DNA of 5,692 nt from an uncultured bacterium. Its GTDB lineage: Bacteria > Patescibacteriota > Dojkabacteria > B142 > OLB20. Location of the stretch: positions 1-5,692 of the forward strand of contig CALARN010000130.1 in assembly GCA_937889205.1 (NCBI GenBank), in the 5' to 3' direction. The notes under the pieces were generated by a model. That model did no database searches, had not been told where the DNA came from, and saw only the letters and a program-made list of their open reading frames with translations. Shown here piece by piece: positions 1 through 5,692 of the stretch (within the stretch, counting starts at the first letter, position 1; every line of letters begins with the position of its first letter). A program made the position numbers and the translations under genes.

Positions 1-665
1 TATCCTTCAGCTATTTCTTCTAAGTATGCGCCGATTACTTTTACTTTGGGGTCTTGATACCAGTAATTGATTAAATCATTTTCATCGATATCTGCTTTAT
101 TACCTATAGAGCAAAAATTTGCAAAACCTACTTTTGTATTGATTGCTCTATCTAATACTGCTGTACAAAATGCCCCGGATTGAGATAAGAATGAAACATT
201 GCCTTCGTCAGGGAAAAGTTGCATCCAACTAGAGTTTACATTCTCATAAGTGTTAATTACACCAATAATATTAGGGCCTAAAATGCGGATTCCACTGGCT
301 TTAGCTACAGCTACAATTTCTTGTTCTAGTACCTTACCAGCTTCGCCTAGTTCTCCAAAACCTGCTGAGATAATTAACACCGTTTTTACATTTTTTTGAG
401 CACAGTCTTTAATTATATCTAAAACAAACTGGGCAGGAATAAGAATGGCAACTTGATCTACTTCACCTGGAATGTCAGAAATTTTGCTATAGCATTTATA
501 GCCATATAGATCTTGATATTTAGGGTTAACAGGGTAAAGATCTCCACTAAAGCCAGCATCAACTAAATTGTTAAAATAGATTGAAGCTAATTTATGGGCA
601 TCTTCAGATACTCCTACAACTGCAATAGATTTTGGTTTAAAAATATATTCAATATTATTATTCAT
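1..665 (-). CDS. ADP-forming acyl/acetyl-CoA synthetase alpha subunit, N-terminal part (3' end outside window)
   Basis: I see 221 codons from ATG at 665 to the window edge; the gene continues beyond position 1. The product resembles the alpha subunit or alpha part of NDP-forming acyl-CoA synthetases, which convert acyl-CoA plus ADP and phosphate to the free acid, CoA and ATP in the cytoplasm. Residues 5-135 form a Rossmann-like CoA-binding domain: KSIAVVGVS (12-20), the YPVNPK segment (44-49), ISAGFGELG (99-107) and GPNIIGVIN (130-138), where many relatives have GPNCLG. Residues 155-221 begin the succinyl-CoA-ligase-like domain, with SQSGA (161-165), SIGNKADIDENDL (186-198) and YLEEIAEG (214-221). 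The phosphorylated histidine expected further on lies outside the window, so activity, and whether a beta/ATP-grasp part is fused or encoded next door, cannot be judged. It begins 11 bp after the upstream gene and is probably the last visible member of that operon. No Shine-Dalgarno sequence is visible; this is the first ATG before the conserved domain. Acetate is a common substrate in the family, but specificity is not readable here. Confidence 0.93.
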   Translation of the reverse strand, partial: MNNNIEYIFKPKSIAVVGVSEDAHKLASIYFNNLVDAGFSGDLYPVNPKYQDLYGYKCYSKISDIPGEVDQVAILIPAQFVLDIIKDCAQKNVKTVLIISAGFGELGEAGKVLEQEIVAVAKASGIRILGPNIIGVINTYENVNSSWMQLFPDEGNVSFLSQSGAFCTAVLDRAINTKVGFANFCSIGNKADIDENDLINYWYQDPKVKVIGAYLEEIAEG

Positions 666-676
666 AATTTTATCGA

Positions 677-1369
677 TTAATTAGAATTAGAAATATCAAG
701 TAGCTCATTTGTTTTAGAGTCGAAATAGTAAATTCTTACTTCATTTTCAGGGTTATTTCTATCGAATTCTCGTAACTCCCAAACTGGTTGGCCGTTGTAC
801 TTTTGTCTTGCTGTGTAAGAGCCGAAACCAATGCCTGGAAAATTCTTTTCTAAATCAAATCCATTATTAAGAGCAGTTTTCATTATCTCATCTGAAGAGC
901 CGAAATCTGAAATATTATAAAAGATTCTATCATTCGGGTTTATTTCACCTTGAGCACCTGTATAGGTTATATGAGCTTTTTTAAGTTGTGTATTATCGTT
1001 TTGCCAACTAATTGTAGTATCTTGCTGCAAGCTTTCTGAGTAAAAGAAGCAATTCCAATTGGCAAACTTACCTTGGTTATAACCATAAATTGCTGTATTT
1101 ACAGCAATTGTAGCACTACCATTGCAAGAAATAGCTTTCGCATCTGCTGCCCAAGATGTTGCTGTTGCATATATTTGTGCTAATGCAGAGTTACTGCTTA
1201 TCACCTTTAATTCGGCTTCTGGGTTAATGGGGTTTTCTACGCTAATTGAGACATTATCGCTATCTTGATTTGGCACAACATTGCTCATTGCATAAATTAA
1301 TAATGCAAAAGAAGCTACGCCAACAAGTACTAGAGGAAGAATATTAGGTTTTGTTTCTTTATCAGGCAT
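677..1369 (-). CDS. Membrane-anchored extracytoplasmic protein, PepSY-like C-terminus, function unknown
   Basis: This 230-residue protein matches no family I can name with certainty. A short N-terminal stretch with three lysines/charged residues (MPDKETK) is followed by one hydrophobic segment at about 10-32, without a lipobox cysteine or clear signal-peptidase site, so it is probably an N-in, single-pass anchored protein with residues 33-230 outside the membrane. Residues 65-125 (including TSWAADAKAI and NWNCFFYS) and 155-228 (including QPVWELREFD, VRIYYFDSKTNELLDIS) each have the look of a helix followed by strands. The second resembles PepSY-type modules, in which a PVWEVR-like strand precedes a DxxTGE turn; here the turn is DSKTNE. 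Two cysteines, C82 and C107, lie in the first module and could form a disulfide. PepSY domains are known from protease propeptides and sensor or transport-associated proteins, but no catalytic residues are evident. The gene lies 16 bp after the prenyltransferase gene and 11 bp before the CoA-ligase gene, so it is probably co-transcribed. No Shine-Dalgarno sequence precedes the ATG. Confidence 0.85.
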   Translation of the reverse strand: MPDKETKPNILPLVLVGVASFALLIYAMSNVVPNQDSDNVSISVENPINPEAELKVISSNSALAQIYATATSWAADAKAISCNGSATIAVNTAIYGYNQGKFANWNCFFYSESLQQDTTISWQNDNTQLKKAHITYTGAQGEINPNDRIFYNISDFGSSDEIMKTALNNGFDLEKNFPGIGFGSYTARQKYNGQPVWELREFDRNNPENEVRIYYFDSKTNELLDISNSN

Positions 1370-1385
1370 GTTAATTTACTAACAA

Positions 1386-2267
1386 TTAAAGTAGTTTGAA
1401 TATTTTTGCAATCAATAGTATGTAACCCAAGAACAGCAGGGCTCTATGTAGGTCTAATTTAAAATCCTCTTTACTTTTTCTAAATAAATACCTACCAATA
1501 GGATACAAAGAAATTATAAAAGCAATGATTGCGACTTCTACTAATATAAACAACTTTTGTGGTAAGGTAAAAATGTAATAGAACCCACCAGCTATACCTC
1601 CTAAGATAAAAAGAATTTGTAAAACTTTTGATGCAGTAACACCAATATATGCAGTGGTGTTTTTAATATTTGTTTTTTTATCTGTCTCATAGTCTCTGAG
1701 TTGATTCTCCATTATTCCGTAACCTGAAAATAATAGCACCATAATGAGACCTAATAGACCTAATGTATCCATTTCTTGTCTAAAACTAAAATATGCAAGC
1801 AGATATGGAGCGCCTGCTAACATATATATATGCGAGAGGAAGTCTAAGCCAGGCATGCTTTTAAAACGTACAGTTTTCCAAGAATATAGAAACATTGTTA
1901 CTAAAGTAGTAATAGCAACAATTACAACGGCTATTGGATTATAACTTAAGGTTAATATTGCAAATAGGATAATACATAAAAAAGCTGCTAAGGCTGCATA
2001 AAGATAGCCTTCTTTTTTCGACAAAGAACCGTTACTAACGGGGTTGCGTTTCAGCTTTTTAGGGTTGAGAGCATCATCTTCTGCATCTTCGACATCATTA
2101 ATCATAAAGGCAAAACATTGGCCTAAAACATTAATGAAAAAAATAAAAATTATACGCCATTGCCACTCGATTCCCGAGAATACTGCAGCAAGTAATGTTA
2201 AGGCCAAAGTGTAATCATAAATTTCCGTCCATCTAGTTAATGCAAGAATTGCTTTAAGTTTGTTCAT
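1386..2267 (-). CDS. UbiA-superfamily prenyltransferase
   Basis: This 293-residue integral membrane protein has the hallmarks of the UbiA family, which transfer a polyprenyl chain from its diphosphate to an acceptor within the membrane. The first Mg2+/diphosphate-binding motif is a perfect NDxxDxxxD (N57, D58, D61, D65), followed by RNPVSNG (74-80), the family's RPxxxG-like segment. The loop LYSWKTVRFKS (127-137) is typical, and the second motif is D192-Y-E-T-D196 within NQLRDYETDKKTN. About eight or nine hydrophobic helices cover the chain and its length is normal for the family. Both Asp motifs are intact, so it should be active. The acceptor is not readable: UbiA enzymes act on aromatic quinone precursors, haem, chlorophyll, glycerol-phosphate lipids or carotenoids. 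The NDVEDAEDD and EnQlRDYETDKK patterns look closer to the archaeal-lipid/carotenoid-type relatives than to UbiA or MenA proper, but this is an impression. The start overlaps the end of the ATPase gene by 14 bp, suggesting translational coupling; no Shine-Dalgarno sequence is seen. Confidence 0.93.
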   Translation of the reverse strand: MNKLKAILALTRWTEIYDYTLALTLLAAVFSGIEWQWRIIFIFFINVLGQCFAFMINDVEDAEDDALNPKKLKRNPVSNGSLSKKEGYLYAALAAFLCIILFAILTLSYNPIAVVIVAITTLVTMFLYSWKTVRFKSMPGLDFLSHIYMLAGAPYLLAYFSFRQEMDTLGLLGLIMVLLFSGYGIMENQLRDYETDKKTNIKNTTAYIGVTASKVLQILFILGGIAGGFYYIFTLPQKLFILVEVAIIAFIISLYPIGRYLFRKSKEDFKLDLHRALLFLGYILLIAKIFKLL

Positions 2268-4626
2268 TTATATTGATGCGTTTTATTAAAAATAATTTTG
2301 TGAGTTCTACTATGACTAAATTGACAATTGGAAACAATATAACCAAAGGTATGTAAGTGAAATTTAATATGCTGAAATTGGTTGGAATGATTTTACTAAA
2401 AGCAAGCAAGATAGTCACGACAATTGAGATAAATAGAGCTAGAATGATATTTCTATTTATTTTTATTGTGTAAAAAAAGCTCTGTGTTCTGAAACTAAGT
2501 ATAAGTAGTAAGCTAGTGATGGTAATTATTGCAAACCAAAGCGTTTGCAATTGCTCAACAACAAGAGAATTTGCCCAAAGAAAAAATAATACATTTATTC
2601 CGCTAATAATCGCAGCGATTGTGAAACTATATTTTAAGAGGTTGGGAAAATTGCGATGTTGGGGTTGTTTCAGGACTTTAGTATTTACGTTGTCAACTAC
2701 ATATGTGAAAAGTGATAACTCAATAATTACATTTGAGATTATTAATTGTATAGGTAGTATTGGCTGAAATTTAAATAATATTGATAGCACTATATATGTT
2801 AAGAGATTACAAAATATTAAAGTAAGACTAAGTAAAAGCAATTTTTCAATGTTTATAAATGCTTTTCTGCCTTCAATAATTGACGAGACAACAATACTTA
2901 AACTCTTACGAGTTAATACCATGTCTGCATTATCTCTTGCCATATCATTTGCATTTTTGACAACGATGCCTACATCCGCAAGTTTAAGTGCTGGAGCATC
3001 ATTGATACCATCTCCTAAGTAAGCTACCGTAGCATTATTTTGTAAAGCCTCAATAATTTTAAATTTTTGAACTGGATCAGCGTTATAGAAAACCTGATAC
3101 TTTTGTACCTGTTGTTCTAAAATTCTCGGCTCTGAATACTGCAACAAATCAGCGTCGAAAAACTCGCTAATATCTTTTGTAAACTCAATATCGTTAGTGA
3201 CTAAACGACTTACAGCTAGTGTATCACCGGTAATAATTTTAAGTTGCAATCCATTTGCAGTTGCAGTTTTAAACACTTTTGATACATCCTTTTTGACCGG
3301 ATCATAGAAATATAGACTTGCAATGTAGATATGCTTTCCAGATTGCTTCTTAATAATTGCAAGTCTTCTATTGCCATCCATGTTCTCATTATCTGGATGT
3401 TGGTTGTAGTTAGATTTCTTCAAAAGCTCCTTCTCTGAGCCTTTAATAATCGCGAAATTTGCAAATTCTCTCCCCGATTCTTTTAAGAACGGGTCAAACG
3501 CAATGTCTTGATATTCTAAGTTCGTTTTTTTAGGATGATAATCATTTAAATTAAGCATGTCCATTATCGCAATATCAAAGACATCTTTGCTATTGTGAGA
3601 AAGCATATAGCAATAATCAAAAAACTCAGCTTCATATCTAGGGTTAACTCGCCAACGCATTAATCTAAGTGTGTTTTCAGTTAATGTACCAGTTTTATCG
3701 GTACAGATAATATCAACATTACCTAAATTTTCAAGTACTGTGAGGTTTTTTATAATTGCTCCTTTATTGCCAATTATTTGGGCACCCTTACTTAATATAA
3801 GGTTGGAAATAGCTGGTAGAGACTCGGGGATTGCCATAAAGGCGATAGCAATAGTAAATAATATTAGTTGAATCAAGTCTTGTCCTGGATTAAAAAGACT
3901 ACTTAAGACGAATAAGATGCCAATAGTTATTACAATAATTTTTATTAGATGTATGCCTACTTGCTGTAATTCTTTTTCATATTCGGTGATATGCTTTCTT
4001 TGCATCGCTTTATTAATCATAGATCCAGTTTTTGTAGCTGCGCCTGTTGCAAAGACTTTAACTATTGCTGTGCCCATCTTTACCACACTTCCAGTGTAGA
4101 TTATTCCTGAACTAAAGTATTTATTATCTTTAATATTAACCTCTTTACTAATATTCTTTTCGTTTGGATTTATCTGCATTTCATCAATTAATAGGTTTTC
4201 TTGTTGTTTGATAAATACATCAGCAGGAACAATGTTTCCAATTTTTAGAGCGATATAATCTCCTGGAACAATCTCTTGCATAGGCACTTCTGTGAGAATG
4301 CCATCTCGATAAACCGAAACATTGGTAATTATTTGTTTTTTAAGAGCATAAATAATGTGTTGAGCTTTATATTCATGATAAGTTCCAAAAAATATATTTA
4401 GTAAGATTATTCCAATTATTATTGTTGCCTCTATATCATTGCCAATAAAGGCCGATATGATAGCAGCAATAATCAGCAACATTATGATTGGATTAAATAA
4501 TTGATGAACAATCATCATTAGAATAGAACTGTATGCTCCATTAGCTTGATTAAGACCATATTGCTTTAGTCGTTTTCTAGCCTGTAGCGATGACAAACCG
4601 ATTTTATTTTCTATTTTCTTATCCAT
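2254..4626 (-). CDS. P-type cation-transporting ATPase, MgtA-like, with altered TGES loop
   Basis: This 790-residue protein is a P-type ATPase pumping cations across the cytoplasmic membrane. In order: N-terminal cation-ATPase segment (LSSLQARKRLKQYGLN, 11-26); TM1-2 (about 36-82); actuator domain with PGD (121-123) and IPAD-like VPAD (133-136); TM3-4 (about 228-275) with PESLP (267-271); phosphorylation motif DKTGTLTEN (310-318, D310 the phospho-acceptor); short nucleotide-binding domain with KGSEKE (395-400); DPVKKDV (442-448); TGD (466-468); K521; hinge GDGINDAP (538-545); TM5-10 (about 594-779). TM6 (N632, E636, then VVDNVN at 643-648) resembles MgtA-type Mg2+ pumps (NLLYDxS...DNVD) more than Ca2+ or Na+/K+ pumps, and PESLP sits between MgtA's PEMLP and the PEGLP of P2 pumps, so Mg2+ is a fair but unproven substrate. 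It is shorter than the roughly 900 residues usual for MgtA, mainly in the nucleotide domain. Oddly, TGES is replaced by NPNE (153-156). It is the first gene of the minus-strand operon; no Shine-Dalgarno sequence precedes the ATG. Confidence 0.95.
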   Translation of the reverse strand: MDKKIENKIGLSSLQARKRLKQYGLNQANGAYSSILMMIVHQLFNPIIMLLIIAAIISAFIGNDIEATIIIGIILLNIFFGTYHEYKAQHIIYALKKQIITNVSVYRDGILTEVPMQEIVPGDYIALKIGNIVPADVFIKQQENLLIDEMQINPNEKNISKEVNIKDNKYFSSGIIYTGSVVKMGTAIVKVFATGAATKTGSMINKAMQRKHITEYEKELQQVGIHLIKIIVITIGILFVLSSLFNPGQDLIQLILFTIAIAFMAIPESLPAISNLILSKGAQIIGNKGAIIKNLTVLENLGNVDIICTDKTGTLTENTLRLMRWRVNPRYEAEFFDYCYMLSHNSKDVFDIAIMDMLNLNDYHPKKTNLEYQDIAFDPFLKESGREFANFAIIKGSEKELLKKSNYNQHPDNENMDGNRRLAIIKKQSGKHIYIASLYFYDPVKKDVSKVFKTATANGLQLKIITGDTLAVSRLVTNDIEFTKDISEFFDADLLQYSEPRILEQQVQKYQVFYNADPVQKFKIIEALQNNATVAYLGDGINDAPALKLADVGIVVKNANDMARDNADMVLTRKSLSIVVSSIIEGRKAFINIEKLLLLSLTLIFCNLLTYIVLSILFKFQPILPIQLIISNVIIELSLFTYVVDNVNTKVLKQPQHRNFPNLLKYSFTIAAIISGINVLFFLWANSLVVEQLQTLWFAIITITSLLLILSFRTQSFFYTIKINRNIILALFISIVVTILLAFSKIIPTNFSILNFTYIPLVILFPIVNLVIVELTKLFLIKRININEQT

Positions 4627-4729
4627 ACAAAAAATAATGGAGAATCCACTTTATTATTAAATTGTATATAATCTCTTAATGAATTGAAATAATAAAGTTA
4701 TAATAATATTTACTACAGACAAAAATATT
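4627..4729. promoter_or_regulatory. Divergent intergenic region with likely promoters in both directions
   Basis: This 103-bp, very AT-rich gap separates the ATPase operon from the CapA-like gene, so it should hold both promoters. For the plus strand a perfect TATAAT lies at 4699-4704, with a weak -35-like TTAATG at 4676-4681 (17-bp spacer); a second TATAAT at 4667-4672 has no recognisable -35. For the minus strand a TACAAT lies at 4666-4661 (read downwards), with a poor -35-like TTTCAA at 4689-4684, also 17 bp away. In such AT-rich DNA, matches to TATAAT arise easily, so the exact elements are tentative. A short inverted repeat TGGA-GAA-TCCA is at 4638-4648. Neither start codon is preceded by an AGGAG-like sequence. 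Confidence 0.45.
4648..4698. repeat. Perfect 11-bp inverted repeat between divergent genes
   Basis: The left arm ACTTTATTATT (4648-4658) is the exact reverse complement of the right arm AATAATAAAGT (4688-4698), with a 29-bp spacer. Pairing does not extend on either side. The centre (4673) is within a few bases of the midpoint between the two start codons. The right arm abuts the plus-strand TATAAT at 4699 and the left arm lies just downstream of the minus-strand -10-like TACAAT, so a factor bound at both arms could affect both promoters. The spacer is long for a terminator hairpin and there is no GC-rich stem. The arms are AT-only apart from one C/G, so chance origin is possible. Confidence 0.4.
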
Positions 4730-5692
4730 ATGAAAAAAACATTAAATATTTTCGCAGTTGCAATTTTTCTAGTTGCAGTTTGCTGGTTAATTTTTTCTAA
4801 GTATATTATTGATTCTTCAGACGACACTTCAAACTCAGATAATTCAGTTCAAGTTGAAGAGGTCGAGACTGTGGCTATCGTAGATTTTTTTGTTCCCGTG
4901 GTAGCGTATAGCAGACTGCAAAATAACATCTCATATGCTGATTTATTAAACGAAAAAATTTGTGCTCTAGACGAAACTGCAGATTCAATTAGTCATATAT
5001 TTGCGGATAAAGAAATTAATTACATAGAAGCCGCACAAATTGAAGAAACCATTAAGCTAGGTGAAATTTGTTTGTTACCACCTGAACAGGTTTCATTTCA
5101 CTATAAGTCACTTGCTGTTGATGGGCATTTATTCTGGGAGAAAGACAAAAAGCTAACTGATTATCCTCTGAAGTATACTTTTGAGACTACTGCTGCTAGT
5201 TTAGACAAAGAGTTGCAACAACAAAGACAAGCACTGTCTAATGTAGATAATAGAAACACGATCTTTATTAGTGGCGAAATAATTCCGGCAAGGGCGGTTG
5301 ATAGACTAGCCTTAAATCAAAATAATAACTACACATATCTGTATGATTATTTCAGAGAAGATATTGAAACTGCTGATTTGGCAATCGGCTTGTTAGAAAA
5401 TCCAATTAATGGTAACCCTGCGCCTTGCACCGGTTGTATGTCTTTTGTTGGAGATGAGCAAAATGCTTTAGGCTTAAAGAAAGTAGGTTTTGATATTCTT
5501 TCACTAGCAGGCAATCATGCGGGAGATGGTGGCCAAAATGGGTATAAAAGAACTATTGATGTGTTAGGAGAGAATGGAATATTAACGGCAGGAGCGGGAA
5601 ATAGCGATGAAGCAAAAATTAAACCTGCAATTTATACAGTAAATGGTAAAAAGCACGCAGTGATTTCAGCAGATACGGTTGCTGGTTATTAT
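4730..5692 (+). CDS. Membrane-anchored CapA-family (PGA_cap) metallophosphatase-like protein, 3' end outside window
   Basis: I see 321 codons from ATG at 4730 with no stop before the window end. The N-terminus MKK plus a hydrophobic helix at about 5-24 gives a membrane anchor or uncleaved signal, followed by an acidic, Ser/Asp-rich linker (28-47). Residues 48-155 form an extra domain ending in KSLAVDG (126-132) and DYPLKY (144-149), a layout I recall from CapA homologs of Patescibacteria. From about 177 the calcineurin-like CapA/PGA_cap fold begins: FISGEIIP (179-186, family FxGDxM), YTYLYDYF (201-208), LLENP (221-225, family NLExP), GFDILSLAGNHAGD (253-266, with N262 and H263 as expected metal ligands), then TAGAGNSDEA (286-295) and the strand VNGKKHAVISA (304-314). 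The first-motif Asp is Glu (E183). A CTGC pair (C233, C236) may bind metal or form a disulfide. CapA proteins take part in poly-gamma-glutamate synthesis, but many homologs lie outside such operons and have no known role. No capB or capC is visible, so a capsule role is unproven. Confidence 0.92.
   Translation, partial: MKKTLNIFAVAIFLVAVCWLIFSKYIIDSSDDTSNSDNSVQVEEVETVAIVDFFVPVVAYSRLQNNISYADLLNEKICALDETADSISHIFADKEINYIEAAQIEETIKLGEICLLPPEQVSFHYKSLAVDGHLFWEKDKKLTDYPLKYTFETTAASLDKELQQQRQALSNVDNRNTIFISGEIIPARAVDRLALNQNNNYTYLYDYFREDIETADLAIGLLENPINGNPAPCTGCMSFVGDEQNALGLKKVGFDILSLAGNHAGDGGQNGYKRTIDVLGENGILTAGAGNSDEAKIKPAIYTVNGKKHAVISADTVAGYY

Noticed and set aside
666..676. Possible terminator between the anchored protein and the CoA-ligase gene
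   Set aside because: Eleven AT-rich bases with no stem are too short for an intrinsic terminator, as is the 16-bp gap at 1370-1385.
1744..1944. Short open frame on the plus strand
   Set aside because: It lies wholly antisense to the prenyltransferase gene, whose motifs prove the other strand is coding; its product has no recognisable domain.
2516..2767. Short open frame on the plus strand
   Set aside because: It is antisense to TM6-TM8 of the ATPase gene, and AT-rich hydrophobic codons readily give open frames opposite.
3671..4099. Two short hydrophobic open frames on the plus strand (3671-3871 and 3917-4099)
   Set aside because: Both mirror the membrane-spanning part of the ATPase gene on the other strand; there is no promoter or start-site evidence of their own.
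4638..4648. TGGA-GAA-TCCA inverted repeat as a separate operator
   Set aside because: Arms of four bases with a three-base loop are common by chance; noted only within the intergenic entry.
4730..5692. Assignment of the plus-strand gene as capsule gene capA within a poly-gamma-glutamate operon
   Set aside because: Only family membership is visible; no ligase (capB) or membrane partner (capC) is in the window and the first metal motif deviates, so the symbol was not given.

Overview
The window is AT-rich bacterial DNA, densely coding, with no RNA gene, mobile element, CRISPR array or long empty stretch. Five protein genes fill it: four on the minus strand and one on the plus strand, which diverge from a 103-bp intergenic region at 4627-4729. 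No in-frame TGA interrupts any of the reading frames under the standard bacterial code, and the three complete genes all end in TAA. Lineages that read UGA as an amino acid are therefore unlikely. The CapA-type protein has an N-terminal extension of a kind I associate with candidate phyla radiation (Patescibacteria) and related bacteria. None of the five starts has a recognisable Shine-Dalgarno sequence. Together with the low GC and compact genes, this makes a Patescibacteria-like genome my best guess, but it is inference and not proof.

Minus strand, in transcription order: (1) 4626-2254, a 790-residue P-type cation ATPase whose sixth membrane segment resembles the MgtA (Mg2+) group and whose actuator domain lacks the usual TGES loop; (2) 2267-1386, a UbiA-superfamily prenyltransferase with both Asp-rich motifs, overlapping the ATPase gene by 14 bp; (3) 1369-677, a single-pass membrane-anchored protein of unknown function with a PepSY-like C-terminal part; (4) 665 to beyond position 1, the N-terminal two thirds or less of an ADP-forming acyl/acetyl-CoA synthetase alpha subunit. 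Gaps are -14, 16 and 11 bp, so the four genes look like one transcription unit.

Plus strand: 4730 to beyond 5692, a membrane-anchored CapA-family (PGA_cap) metallophosphatase-like protein, cut by the window end.

Functionally the minus-strand set mixes an ion pump, a lipid or isoprenoid-modifying membrane enzyme, an exported protein and an energy-conserving CoA ligase. Three of the four products sit in or on the membrane. No established pathway unites them, so a joint function is only a hypothesis. The most unusual points are the altered TGES loop of the ATPase, the Asp-to-Glu change in the first metal motif of the CapA-like protein, and a perfect 11-bp inverted repeat placed centrally between the divergent genes.
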